Counted from the stretch's first letter, positions 9,633 to 21,543 are shown. The stretch is DNA of 64,000 nucleotides from Phytophthora sp. 'mugwort' (GCA_033558025.1 JAUCEF010000009.1:744001-808000), one strand, 5' to 3'. A program made the numbers and translations. Notes: generated from the sequence alone by a model not told the origin.

Positions 9633-10931
9633 TTATTTAAGATATTTTTGCTCTGTCGGCAGCTTCGTGATATCTATCCGTATCATCACAACCCAGTCGG
9701 AATGGGTTTTGTTCATGGTGCGGTTGGGTAGGTCATGACTGTGTACCCTTTTCAGCGGTGGGTAAACTTTTCGTTGGTCGCCAAACCACCAAAGTTGCCC
9801 TGCCTCAAATGGGCCCACTCGTGGAAACACAAATGATTTCGGAAGTAAATGGAATTTGACCTTATAGTAGTGAGCCATCTGAGCTTCGAGCTGGCTATCG
9901 GGATGTTGAAGCGTCGACACTTACGCCTGTGATAACCCAGCGCGCACCAGCAGTCTATTAATAGTTGGCCTTAATTGTTCCTTGGTAATATGTCCAGTCG
10001 TCACTCCTTTCACCTCAATTAGGTTGATAATACCTGCTAACAACACCGGCACAACTTGTCAATTGAACTTTGCATCGCAAGAAGCTGCTTGTATAGGTCA
10101 ATATGTGGGGATACCTATCGACTTTATCCCCGGTGACGAACCACTGGCCGTCTCTAAAGCTGAACGAAACTGGTCCATAACTCTGTTGTGCCTGAATAAG
10201 TACGTTGAAAACAGTGGATGGGATGCCGGAAGCGTTTCCCGAAGATGATCAGCATGGTAGACAAGAAAAGCAAAGTCTGAGGACGCCTTTGAGGACACTG
10301 GTATGTTTCGGGCACGGTAAAACATCTATTCCACACAAGCACGCAAAAATGACGTCTTGATTGTTGGGGAAATGGTGAAGAAGAATGGAAAACGCTGCAC
10401 ATTTTAGTGGTAAACCAGCCACAACTCGCCCTGAGTATTGCTCTACCGCAGTTCGTAATGAGATAGCGGTCTTGGACACTCCCAAAGACCAGCCCACCCT
10501 TAGACACACTTGCTATCGATGAGCCTCCCATTGTACCCCTGCGGAAAATGTGGCAACACCCTAGCAAACAGAGTAGGTAATATAATGGTTGAGATCTGCT
10601 ATTGCCGATTAGTTCTCGTAATGTCGTACCAATCCGGGCCTTTAGCTGTGATTCAGTAAATAATGGCGTTTCTGTAAGCCAAAAAAGTGCTAGTGCATTG
10701 ACCCAGCCCGTAGCAGGGCTTAACGGGTTCGCGTGAATATGCCGCGGGTCTTTCGGGCCATTCCCTTCCTGATTTGTCTTGGATCTTGTGCAAAACGCAC
10801 CCGACGCTATTGTCATGTGCGCTCAGGTGCTTAGTCCGGACCGGGTCAGATCTGCTTATCAGATTCCACTGAATAGCGAAGCCAAAATGAGAAAACGCTT
10901 CGTCTTGACGGAACACTGCTGGCTTGCGCAT
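9633..10931 (-). mobile_element. Second tyrosine-recombinase-like element, heavily decayed
   Basis: Several minus-strand frames together look like a different oomycete family with a tyrosine-recombinase core: PKDPRHIHANPLSPATGW (10700-10760), then GSVQDRYL (10470-10500), where Tyr sits at the expected catalytic place, then FAFLVYHADHLRETLP (10230-10290) and LWWFGDQRKVYPPL (9730-9800) near the C-terminus. At least two frameshifts and no intact frame over 225 codons. Assignment rests on motif order recalled from oomycete repeat proteins, so it is tentative; it could be DIRS-like or Crypton-like. Confidence 0.42.
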
Positions 10932-10959
10932 CTCGTGGTAGAGAAAGTATGGAAGATTC

Positions 10960-11019
10960 GATACTTAGATGCCTGCAGCCGCTTCTTAGAATAGAAGCGG
11001 CTGCAGGCATCTAAGTATC
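10960..11019. repeat. Perfect inverted repeat, 27-bp arms, 6-nt loop
   Basis: Arms 10960-10986 and 10993-11019 are exact reverse complements (GATACTTAGATGCCTGCAGC... and its mirror), separated by TAGAAT. It lies just beyond the 5' end of the tyrosine-recombinase relic. Transcribed, it would form a long perfect hairpin. It could be a foldback end, a small-RNA source or a recombination product. Confidence 0.92.
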
Positions 11020-13951
11020 TATCCTAAGAAGAAAGTGGCCATGCTCCTATCGTATGAGAAAGGGATCGCTACTTCTTGTCGGCGGTAGGGATTTTGACGG
11101 CGCTGCGATCCCCTATTCAGCGTGCTGACAACGTTTGTCTTGTGGTTTTCGAGCGAGAATGCATCGGAGCCCTTTGCGGTGACTGTTGAAGGTCAATCTG
11201 GCCGTGTTCCCAAAATATTTCTGTGATTAATATTTTTGTCTCCACTATCCACCGCGATATTGCGCGAAGGCTGCGTGCATTGGCCTGATGCGTCCTTTTC
11301 GACATGCAGGCATCTCGCACGTCCGTTGCCGCGACTTCCTGTCCATCCGATGTTGCCGCAGCTGGAGGCCGCCGTGCTGTAGCTAATGGGGCAACGGAGG
11401 TGGTGCTGCTGACGGGAATCATTATGCTGTTTTTTTCAGAGAGTCGGCGTGCTCTTCCTGCTAAAGGCGCCGAGATGCTCGCCATGCTTTTGCTGTTGGG
11501 GGCCGTCTTGTTGGTGTTACTAGGCGTCGACATGCTGCCGCTGCTGGGAATCACCTAGTTTTTGCCGATGGATGCCACCGTAGTGTTGCTGCTGGCCGCG
11601 CGGTGTTGATGCCGTCGGGCTCTGTCGTGGACATTGTTGGGCTTCTGGTTGGCGTCTGTGGGTCTGACTGAAAGGCTTGATAAATGCGTAGGATTTGACG
11701 AATGAGGATACGTTGAGGAATCTCTAAAACATGCGAGTAAACGGCCCAATATACTAAAACATGTCCCATGTTCAAAAGGTGCTTATAATTTAGCTGCTAC
11801 ATAACAAACAACGTAACGTTAACCGTGTACTGTGCAGTGCGTCAACGAGCGGGGGAATCTATCACCACGATTTCAAGCGCACGTTCTCGTCAGTGACACG
11901 TGGGAGCGTCGGCAGGGTGACGCCGTCAGGTGGGACATCACAACCGCGCAACACCGTGATGCCCCAGCGTTGGGCCGTCCTGATAATGTTGTCATGATAT
12001 CTACGTCGCGGATGGGTTCCTTGATGCTCGACGTGGAGCGTGGCGTGCGGGTCATGGAGAAGGCACAGGGTGACAAGTCCGGTCAAGAGATGAACCCGTC
12101 GGCGGTGTGCGGTCGCGATACCGTCATGCGAGTACTGAACCTGGGTCAGAACGGCGTAGGCTATGACACACGGCAACTATTGCTTCGTGTACAAGAGCTA
12201 TCGCCACTTGTCGGAGGTGTTCATCAGAAAGGTGCTGATGTTGCCGCTGAATGACTTCGAAGTGGTACTCGTCGCTTTCGAGGCGGAACTCTCGAAGTTA
12301 TGCATGCTGTACGTCACCCTAGCGAAACCTATGCAGCCATACGTGAACGTGTAGGTTACCTTTTTCGGGTCATCTGCGGGTCTGGTCTGGACTACGATCG
12401 GGGTTTTATCTATTTTACTTGCAGTCACCAGACCCCGATCCCGGGTCTGGACCATAATAAAACATCAGCTGAACCGAAAACAACTCTACTTTTACCGATC
12501 CGACACTAAACTTTGGACTAATCTTTAACACGCTTCTGTCAAACACAAGCTGTGCACAGGCTATGTGGATGTATTTCCGAAAAAAAAACGCCTACGTTAT
12601 TTGGATCCCGACACAAGATTGCAGCAATTGCGAACACTTATTTTATTATAGCATTCTGTAATTGGGGAGCCATTACTTCAGGCTCCGCGGAGCCCACTAT
12701 CAAACGCCCACCCTCAAGCTCCGCGCAACGGGCTCCGCCTACAGTAGACAATACATCAATCAGTACAACCTCGCCGATGAGGTCTTTTCGACGTCTCCAA
12801 ACATTGGAGACGACGTGTGACGGAGACCAGCGCTCGCTGGTGCACGGAAGAGGGGATTATTGACAAGACTAAGCTCTGCCCAAGCTGCGGTGCTGTCATG
12901 AAATCGTCGTTCGCGCAAGCGCTAGATGTTGTCATTTCTAAATTCGGAACAATCTACGTAGTGGATAAGCCGAAACATCGATGAATTGGCCGACCGGTAT
13001 AGATGGCTGCAACAATTGCAGCTGGATTGCTCCAGATCGGTGTATGCCAACCAACTAACTGCTTTTTAGCTATAACATTAAACAAATACCATGTGCATTG
13101 CTGGACGTCGTGAGTAGCATTATTGTGCCCAAGTTAGTAATTAGGGATATCCCGATATATATAATGTATTGCGCCAAGCTGAAGAACAGGTGCTCCGTCG
13201 GGTCAGAGATCTATCTATTAGACCGAATTATTTGGTAATATATCCGTAAGAAAAACAAGAAGTCTTGTTCTGAAATTTAGACCAGATCCGCAGACGATCT
13301 GATAAAAAATCTACCAACATGTAAAAGAAGCTCATGAACAAGAAGATCGGACATAGTCATCGCAAGTTAAACGAAATGTATTGATGAAAGTACACGAGTC
13401 TGATTTCTTTTTTTTCTTCCTGTCGCGGCTCGTATAACTGCGCTACAAGTTCTCTTCCTCTGGAACAATCCCAGGATCTACTTCGATCGACGACTGTACT
13501 ACTGATGCGCTCATACAAGTACGGATGTTGTGGCCTGGCATCTTGCAGTTCTTGCACAAACGGATTCGATTTTGTAGCTCACCACGACTGGAAATCCGTT
13601 TATTTTTACTTGTAACTCACACGATCGGGGGGGGGGGGGCTGCGTGGGTTAAAGCTCTACGTTCTGTAATATATAAAGGCATATCGACTTTAGCTTCAGC
13701 GAAAGTTTTGCAGTATTTGCTGACCTGGTAGCATGAAGCAAAACGTTCACACAATCTATCAAGTTAGACTCGTGTAGCGATCACGATGGGATTCCGTTTT
13801 GATGAACACATACAAGATTATTTCAGATCTACGCGATCCCGGTGCGGAGACATTGTGTGGACACGATGAACAAACGCGACTTTGGATGTACGAATCGGCA
13901 ACATGATAGTTGCTCATTCGGCTAGATTTCGATCGTATAATTTTGAGCACA
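11020..13951. other. Gene-poor repeat debris
   Basis: No gene I can defend. Minus-strand frames at 11117-11775 are Ser/Thr/Ala-rich, with no known domain. A minus frame at 11862-12176 holds LVTLCLLHDPHATLHVEHQG, vaguely like an integrase zinc-binding region, and could be gypsy debris, but nothing nearby confirms it. 12790-12812 is a small hairpin (CGTCTCCAA / TTGGAGACG). 13627-13639 is a run of 13 G. Confidence 0.4.
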
Positions 13952-15120
13952 CTAGGCGGCTTTGCGGCCTTCTTTCGCCCATTTGTTTTGGCAGTAGGGC
14001 TTAGGAAAAGCCGTTTCCATCACCATTGACATGATGCGGTCATCAAACTCGTAATGTGCGCAGGCTCGAATGCCCTCGACCAAGAACTCGCATTAAAACT
14101 TTCCACAAAGTTCATTGTCCGCCACCCGTATTAAGCCCTTGTATCTATCTTGGTATACAGAACCCCCCTTTCAGAATGAATCGTGCGAAGATACTCTTCA
14201 ACATCTTCCCCATTTGCTGTCCGATCATCATAAGCACATTGTTGCACCCCTTCTCAAATATAGCGCCTTGTAGCTTCCAAAGATACGATTTATGAACTGC
14301 TTTGATGGCTTTGCCCATCTGTAACGTGTTTCGCTCAATATGGATCGTGCAGTGTCTGTAAGGTACATCTGATCAGCTTATTAGTTAATTCAGTGGCAGA
14401 ATGTAGATGAATGAACGTACCGAAGCTCAAGACCGTGTTTCTAGCCAACAGAGACTAACCCTTTGTGTTCACGAGTGCTTTACTTATGACGATTGTCCGA
14501 CGGAATCGCCCTTCTGAATCGGTCTGCGCGTTAGTGATTGGGCCGGGATTCATACGCGCAAATTCCGCTAGCAGCTACGGGATTTTCTTGTAGGCCCTGA
14601 CTCTGTCGGGCGATTTAGTTTGAAGAACCAATCCTTTAGCTTTTAACGCAGTGCTCATGGTGATCGACTATACCGTATTGTTGTTAGACCTGGTTGGCTA
14701 ATCCTCGTGCTGCTGTATCCGGCTTGGCAAACACAGCGCTTCAAAAATGAAGGTAAATTTACAAGCTGGAGGTCAGTATCCTGTGGTACCAAGGTGCAAT
14801 TGACGTGAGTGAGATTCATGGTTACTTTTATTTTAGCCCCAAGTAGTAGTTTCATTATCTGCATACAGCTGCACGAACATCGATCTCGACTTTGAAGAAC
14901 AGTTCATGCGTTTGCGGCCTCCACCTCCGTCGGTAACCACAACCTGCTTCTTGAGAGACAGAGCGTAGTCATGAATTGAATGTAGAGCTGTCTTCCCTTC
15001 AGGAAACGTATGGTCTTCGACAGGGGGGCTAAGAAGCGTGACGAGGGTTCGGAGTCCATTGCTGGTATCCACTCGGCGAGGCTCCAGTTGTCTGTGGGTG
15101 GGCACTGGTCCGCACGCATG
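13952..15120 (-). mobile_element. MULE (Mutator-like) transposase relic 1
   Basis: Minus-strand pieces follow MULE transposase order. Near 14920-15010 is the N-terminal block DYALSLKKQVVVTDGGGG, like the FLR/WRKY-type DNA-binding start of oomycete MULEs. Near 14310-14360 is CTIHIERNTLQMGKAIK (the C..H..RN segment after the second catalytic Asp). Near 14080-14130 is NFVESFNASSW (the ..ES.N.. block after the catalytic Glu), then QNKWAKEGRKAA ending at the stop at 13952. Stops and frame changes occur between the blocks (for example a TAA just before YGWRTMNFV), so it is inactive. Element ends were not found. Confidence 0.58.
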
Positions 15121-16041
15121 TGCCGAAACTACCATTAAATTTGACACACAGTCTATGCTAAGGCTAAGAAGCAGAAACAACCCACTGTCATTTAACATCT
15201 TCAACAAACACCTTTTGAAAATGGGAGCACTAGTAGCCCTATGTTCAACGGGAATGCCCATGCCAGGCGGGAAGCCGGAAAGGCGTTTTGTAAACTGAAG
15301 TCGGAAGAAAATATAGGAGCGCGGCAGTTGGACATGCACTTTCGTAAAGTAGATGCGGTAGTGTAGCAAAACAACCCGGGTTCGTTTTAAATTTACAAAC
15401 GCGTTGATGGCTTCCTCCGTACATGACCAGCGATCTATTGTAATCTCAATGCTTCCGAACCGAGCTGACATGGTGATCTTTATTGACTTTCGTCGAGGGA
15501 ATCTGGCTCATGGCTGTTTCCAATAAAAACGTAAAGCAAGATTGCGTGGGTTATGACATTACGCATCTTTGCGTTGATTAAGACGCCTCCGCTGGTCTCA
15601 TTCTTCGCGAGCCTTATCCAAACGTCGAAGGTAGTCGCTCCGGGCACGTTTCAGGCGTACCTACTCCGGCACCGCATAAGTCTCTTCTTCCGTGTCTCGA
15701 ACGCATATTACTAGTAGCTCGACTTTAAAATCACGTGGATCTTCATCTTCACTCTCACCGTTACTGGCTCGATGATTTGTCATAATCTTGAGCGCACGCT
15801 TTGCCCACCCGCTCTTAAGGAATCGTCCATCTTGCATGGCGCGCTCCTCCTTGAGAGATCATACCAAGACCATACGTTTTCTTCACGATGCTGTCCCCAA
15901 GTCGCCAGCAGAACACCCAGAAGTGCCTGTCCTTGAATCACAAATGGTAAGTCAATATGGTGCATATCCTATTGTAATAACTGGATAGGATCCATACAAT
16001 ACTATCAAGTCGGCCCCGGTACTCAATCAAAACTTACGGTA
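15121..16041. other. Gene-free interval
   Basis: Only short frames on both strands; 15121-15471 (minus) may be an extension of the MULE relic. Nothing else recognised. Confidence 0.35.
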
Positions 16042-17813
16042 AGGTAAAATGCCAGTTGTGGCACGGTTTCGAACCCCCCTGACAAAACACCGGAGAGCTC
16101 ACCGTATGCTCAGAATCTCTCGCATAGGATATTACCACTGGAACTATCTATGAATTCCCCTCGCGGTACATATTTTTGTTGTTTGCAGTCACTTAAGTGC
16201 AAGAAGTTCTGCAGCAGACAAATAAGTCTATTATTTACTTCTATTATGGGCAGCACCAATTAGTTGCAGGACTAGAAAGACTCAGCCATAAGCATCTGCC
16301 AGTAGCCGTTCTTTCGTAACAAGCCGCCTAGCATCGTCGGCCGTTGTACGCTTCCTTTTTTTCGTATCGGAAAAGGCAATAGGGGGAAGCAGCAGGATCT
16401 CGTGCAAACTGCTTCAATGACAGATTCTCTGTGGATTATCTACCGATATCACCCTTGACACCGCCACCCTTATACAACAAACGTGCCCTGAGTTGTATCA
16501 TAGATAGTGGCCATATGCCACACTCTCCGAAGCCATCGGTAGCGCTGTAGACTTGTCCATAAGCCCGTCGGTACGCCGTGCAGGCCATTCGTACTGGATT
16601 CGACTTCCTGATGACAGGGTCGTTGACCGCGCACAGCCGCTCTAACATGAGGTCCTGGACGCATTCCTTATATGGATTGAAAAGTGCAACATCCAACGGT
16701 TGGAACAGGTGCGTCGCATTTGCTGGCAAAATAACAAGCACGATCCCGTACTCCACACTCGTCCTGTATTTGACATGTTTGCTTATCTGCACACATATGC
16801 GTTGTCTACAATAGATCACCACAGGCTTTGTGAGTTGAATAACGTTCTCTTCAAAGAATCTCAGCCATTATACGGAAATGCTCTTATTACTGAAGCCTTT
16901 TGGGGCTCCAGTAATAACCGCTCCATGGATTGAGCTGCAGAGCTGCAATGTCTTTATTGAAGAGGCGCACACCTAGAACGATGATGACCGTCATGCGGAA
17001 GCTTGGATTGGTCTTTACGCCAGACTTTGGCAGAGCCGCGAACAGCTACTACTTTGCGCCGTGCAGTCTTTGGCATGAGCGATGGTTCATCCATGTTAAG
17101 ATGTGGGTATTGTCGATCTTGATCTCGATGAATAGCTTCGCCAACGTGTGGAATAGCGTAGACACCCCCTCCATATCCACAGTTTTACGGACGCCCGCAA
17201 TATACTGCGCATACCTGTTAAAGAGGGAGGGGTTACGCTGGAGGAATCGACGGTACCAGCTTCCGGTCATGATCCTAGGCGGCGTGATACGGGTGGGCAA
17301 TGTCCGCCCCGTGACGACCGAGAGCATCATGCTAGCCTTGGCAATGAGTTCCTCTCACCCTACCGGCATGCCGCTGCGCTGCATAGCAGCAACCCACTCT
17401 GCCAGGTCCCTCTCCAGCTCTGGCGGCATGAATGGCGCTGGTCCCGGCCGTAGTGGTCCGCTGTCAGCAGCTCTATTCGAGTTCCTGAAGAGCGTGGGCA
17501 GGGGTACTGGAGATGGACGCGACCGCTGCTATCTTCTCGCCAGCAGCGGCGCGTTTCAGCGCCAGATACACGTCCGCTTGGCTGCAACTTTCATTTCACT
17601 CCATCTTGGTAAGTGGTTGGCGCCGAATCCGATTGCCCTCTATGTTTCAATGACACCTCTCAGAATGCGTAACAACCATGCAAAGCATGCCAGCAACTGA
17701 TCCAAAACTAGAATAGCCAACCAGTGACGAATACTACTAAATACAGATATCTTATTGGTAAGAAATCGAGTCGTGCCAGGAATTAGCACCGTGCCACAAG
17801 TGGCATTTTACCT
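16042..17813 (-). mobile_element. pogo-like DNA transposon with intact TIRs and TA target duplication
   Basis: A 26-bp terminal inverted repeat beginning AGGTAAAATGCCA lies at 16042-16067 and, inverted, at 17788-17813, with one mismatch. Both ends abut TA (16040-16041 and 17814-17815), the target duplication expected for the pogo/Tc1 superfamily. The 1,772-bp element encodes a minus-strand transposase (separate entry). The near-identical ends suggest a fairly young insertion although the coding frame is broken. Confidence 0.85.
16436..17640 (-). pseudogene. pogo/Tigger-type DDE transposase, frameshifted
   Basis: On the minus strand the Tc5/CENP-B-type DNA-binding part reads WYRRFLQRNPSLFNRYAQY (17200-17260). 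The first catalytic Asp lies in LNMDEPS, followed by KTARRKVVAV (17030-17090, shifted frame), the second in SIVDNAYV (about 16800, shifted frame), then LPANATHLFQPLDVALFNPY (16680-16730), the usual QPLD block before the third acidic residue. At least three frame changes. An open plus-strand frame of 256 codons over 16930-17700 is only its antisense shadow. Confidence 0.7.
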
Positions 17814-17938
17814 TACTTCGAAAAACGTACCGTAGTTTGCGTGATAATACAATTGGTGATTAGGCCCGTACTGTACATGAAATCACGGACGCTATTCAAA
17901 ACCTCATACAAAAAGAAATTAATGGGGGAACGCTGTCT

Positions 17939-18613
17939 CTATATTTCTAGATTCCTATGCTTGTGTAAATTTCTTCCTCTTGTTCTGCACTGATCTCTTA
18001 CGCCGAACCTTGCCAACGTGCTCGAAGCGACGGACGCAATTGCTTCGCATCTAGTCCAGGATCGCCATGGGCACGTTGTAAAACTCGTGATCCCCACCTC
18101 CTTCGTACTACCGATCGAACACAGGACATGGGCTCTTTTCCTCGTCGATACACAGCACGAAGTAATGTTCGCTTCTGCGCTTGCATAAAGACCACGCAAC
18201 GTAAGCACCTGAATCTAACGGGAAACGATTAATGGTCTTCACACCGATCGTCGACATGTCTGCCTTGTTTATTGCAAACACGTTGCGGGCGATGGATCTC
18301 GCCAATCCCGTAGAATCCAGGAAGGACTTGACGTCTCCGTTCGACATTCCCGCCTTTGACTCATCCACATCCGCCGTCCCATGACCTTGCTTTTCTTCGA
18401 ACTCCTCGATGATAAAGAGCGGCATGAGGTCAGTATTGCCGACGACATGCCTCGCAAACCGCATTGCCTTGTAGAAACACTTGCTGTTCGCGGATGCCTT
18501 ATATTTTTGCGGGAATATTTTGTTGATCTGGGCTGATGGTACGTATCTATCCACAAGTCAATACGTAGTATCTCCTTTGAGAAGCCATCTGCATTAAGAG
18601 TAGTCGCCCACAC
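17939..18613 (-). pseudogene. Possible OTU/papain-like cysteine peptidase domain of a retroelement
   Basis: The minus frame 18108-18554 has no true ATG but a coherent sequence: NSKCFYKAMRFARHV (possible catalytic Cys at the start of a helix), about 85 residues later SGAYVAWSLCKRRSEHYFVLCID (possible catalytic His before a hydrophobic strand), then VFD. This Cys...His order resembles peptidase domains carried by oomycete retroelements. Another frame adds an N-terminal piece (18500-18613). No reverse transcriptase is seen next to it. Treat the family as a guess. Confidence 0.3.
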
Positions 18614-19428
18614 CCACGTGGCGCAGAAGTGTTTCTCCTGGTTTGTTCCCTTAATGATTGGTGCACCTTATGACACCATTGCACGAGATTAGCTTCGTAA
18701 GGCTTCTCGTAGCTGTGACCCACGGCGGCCCAAATATCGCAAAAATGTGCGTCGTAGACCTCTTCAGTTTTAGCAATATTCCTCGCTTTGGTTATTGAGT
18801 GACATGCTGGCGGATCCGGTAGCTGCGTCGGCGTCTGTCATGTCCTCACCAAAGGTCTCTCTGGCGTGATCACTATCGGAAAACATATGTTTATGCGGCT
18901 GGAGCCGGCGATTACCATAAGAGGGTACGTCGTCATCGGAATCGCCCAGCTCCTGTCCATACTATCATTCGGCGGACTACACGCTCAATGTAGATCCCAC
19001 GCCTTCACAAGTTTCGACGGTCGAGTCGTTACTGGCAGCAGCCGGAGCTCTCGCCGGAGGTGTCGCTCCCTCCCCGTCTCTGATTTGGTGATTTGCAGTT
19101 AGAATCAACTGTTTTCCTTTTTCTCGAGATTGAATTATGATATTTTCTCCAAGTAAGGTGGGTTTCTTATTTGAAAAATTGTCGTTTGCTTTTACATACA
19201 TTGGGTTTACATTGTAGACGAACACCACGGCGTATTTAGAACTGTTATTACTACTAATAATTACTTTCCAGACCGGAGAACTGGTGTTTATACTTCAGTT
19301 TTGGATTGGCTATTCCCTTTAAGTATCGAAATCCATTCTCTACCAATTAGATCCTCCTCGTCCAAAATGTGCGTGTCAAACTCACATAGCAAATCAACGA
19401 GGGGGAACGAACGCGATCTGATCCCGCC
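18614..19428. other. Intergenic, with a possible initiator
   Basis: No gene recognised. CCATTCTCTACC at 19333-19344 resembles the oomycete initiator and lies about 95 bp before the ATG of the dynein-light-chain-like gene. Confidence 0.35.
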
Positions 19429-20556
19429 ATGGTTTTCTGCGGTGCCGACTTCCAAGTTTCCAAGGCCCCCGTGGCACCCGTGGCCATCCAGGCTGCCGCC
19501 AAGAAGGCGGTGAATGATGCGGCCAAGAAGACGTCGAGCATCCGCGACTTCGCGGCCGAGCTGCAGCGCCGACTGCAGCCGTCAATGGGTTCGGGCTGGC
19601 ATATCCTCGTGGGCGGCGATTTCGCTGTAGATCTGCGCTACGTACGTGATTCTCATATTAACGTGAATATGTATATAAAGTGTGAGGTTCTCATGGTGTG
19701 TGGTGTGTCTATGCTGATACTCTGCAGCGCAAGGGCGCGTGCGTGCTGCTGTTCAGCAAGGCCAGCAAGATGAAGGTACTGCTGTACCGTACGACGCCAT
19801 CGGCGACTCCACGCCCCAAACAGGAGCACGGAGCTCTAGTTGAAGAGAGCGAGGTCCTCAGCACGAAGAGGAAGACTGTGGTCTTCGAGAGCGACATGGA
19901 GGACGTTATGAAGGAGGCTGTGATCGACAAGGCCAAGCGACTCTACAATTACTACGAAGGCGTGGACGATAATGAGACCAAGATCGCTCAAGCGCTAAAG
20001 GTGCAGTGAGCAGTCGTTGGAAATACTATTTTTTATAGATTGGGATATATCATCTAACTGATTGTTGTTAATGCAGCACTCGCTGACGTTCGGGTACGGC
20101 CCTACATGGCAAGTGGTGGTATCGTCTTCGCGTGAGTTGTGTTGCCTGCCAATCGCTGACGAAGGCACTCATGTGGACTTTACGGTAACGAAGCTGCGTG
20201 TGGTAGTGTACCGCCATGCTGGCACCAGTTTGGACCGCCATTTGGACTCGGCGCAGTTTGGCAAGCGCGTCGCTTTCGTTCTCGCTACGATTTGTTTGCT
20301 GCTCTACGGTTTCTTGTCGTTGAACTCGTCGAAGATGATTCAGAAGTGCAAGGGCAGTGCGGCGGTTCCTGGTGACAACATCCCGGTGGATGGCATTGTT
20401 CTGCCTAAAGGCTGCACGGTGGAGGATGTGCAGCGCGCGAATGACCATGCGTGGTGGAAGACTGCCGCGATTATGGGCATGTCGGCGTTCACGATGATAG
20501 CGTCGCTCATCCGCATGTACAGCAAGTCGTTGACCCCGAAGGCTAAACGCGCGTAG
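19429..20556 (+). CDS. Membrane protein with two dynein-light-chain-like domains
   Basis: Three exons: 19429-19641, 19728-20000, 20077-20556. Introns are 86 and 76 bp (GTACGT..CAG; GTGCAG..CAG, the second with a CTAACTGAT-type branch site); all junctions are phase 0; the protein is 321 aa. Residues ~33-95 resemble the LC8/DYNLL fold (LQPSMGSGWHILVGGDF, then an alternating strand pattern ending KVLLYRT). Residues ~133-212 repeat it (AQALKHSLTFGYGPTWQVVV ... LRVVVYRH); the YGPTW block is the most typical DLC motif. Two hydrophobic helices follow (226-244 and 289-309) with a loop between them, and a basic tail (KAKRA). LC8 proteins normally are single soluble ~90-aa domains, so a tandem copy with a membrane anchor is unusual. 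A role in tethering motors or LC8 clients to a membrane is inference. ATG context CCATGG. Confidence 0.72.
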
Positions 20557-21179
20557 AACCAGTGGATCCAGAGGATGAGGAAAGCACACGCTGTTAGAAG
20601 GTAATAGAAAAGTTTAGCTGCGTATCCAATGCAAAATTTTGAGCGACAATTTACCATAATTCTGTGAGGTCTGACAGAATGAGATACATACTTAAGAAAA
20701 GATAGTCATTGCCGGCGCGTAACTTTTTTTCGTTTTCAGAGTGTGAAATCACCAACACTATCGGTTTGTGGGCGAAGCCCCATTACTGTGAGCTCGTTTG
20801 AGGAGTTTTCGGCGTCCCTCGCTTTACTTGCTAATCTTCGAACAACTCTCGACCGTTGCCTTAATTGCGTTTCCCAAAGCTGACAGGGGTTAGGACGAGT
20901 AGCTAAACAGAGAACCTGGGACCTGCGATCGGCCGTGGTGTCCCGGGTGGGAATGACTTTAAAGACATTTACAGATAAGGTTTTGCTTCGCACTTGGTTT
21001 CTACTATAAGCGTTCTTAGCTCAAAAAGTCATTAAACACCCCCCATCTGGGATAAGAAGTATATATAGGGTTAGCAAAGGCTGTACGCTGAAGGATTCGT
21101 TATTATTCGTGGGGCTAGGCTGGGGTAAGGTTGTAAGGAGGGTGATTATAAGGGCAGATATACACAGCATCCAATAATG
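20557..21179. other. Intergenic, no gene seen
   Basis: No conserved coding signal on either strand between the dynein-light-chain-like gene and the MITE. Confidence 0.35.
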
Positions 21180-21543
21180 TACTGTAAAACCTGCGATACT
21201 GCCCCGTGGAGTCCTACGTTTGCTTACATGGTGCACTGTTACAGATGGGGCACTATTAAAGGAATGGGGTATTGAATCTTGACCCCGTCGCGAAGACGAA
21301 CGACTTCACGTTGACGTCCTTGGCCTCACGGAATTCGATTCTCGTGTTGTATTTGCGGTAAAGAAACACAGCGGTCTCAGTCACCATTAGGGACAAGCCC
21401 CGTACAATCACCGGAGCAGAAGGACCCGGCGTTGCTAACCAGGCTCAGGATCAATCAGACATCTAGTCGCCGATAAAGGTCAAATAGAATAGTCTGCCTC
21501 CATGTATTAAAAAGATAGGACACAAATCCCAGGTTTTACAGTA
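21180..21543. mobile_element. MITE with 18-bp inverted ends and TA boundaries
   Basis: 21180-21197 (TACTGTAAAACCTGCGAT) and 21526-21543 are reverse complements at 17 of 18 positions. Each end includes TA, consistent with a TA-targeting (Tc1/mariner or pogo type) non-autonomous element of about 360 bp. There is no coding capacity inside. The termini differ from those of the two mariners and the pogo element in this window. Confidence 0.6.

Noticed and set aside
11304..11558. Leucine-rich plus frame that could look like a signal-anchored effector
   Set aside because: No RXLR, LFLAK or other effector motif; antisense to a Ser/Ala-rich low-complexity frame; surrounded by repeats.
11862..12176. 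Possible gypsy integrase zinc-binding segment (HD..H..HQG)
   Set aside because: No reverse transcriptase, RNase H or integrase core nearby and the spacing of the Cys residues is wrong; mentioned only as debris.
16063..16077. GGTTTCGAACCCCC, resembling a tRNA B box
   Set aside because: It lies next to the pogo terminal repeat and no cloverleaf can be drawn.
16930..17700. 256-codon plus-strand frame
   Set aside because: Antisense to the pogo transposase; the minus strand shows the conserved blocks.
20068..20589. 173-codon minus-strand frame
   Set aside because: Shadow of exon 3 of the dynein-light-chain-like gene.
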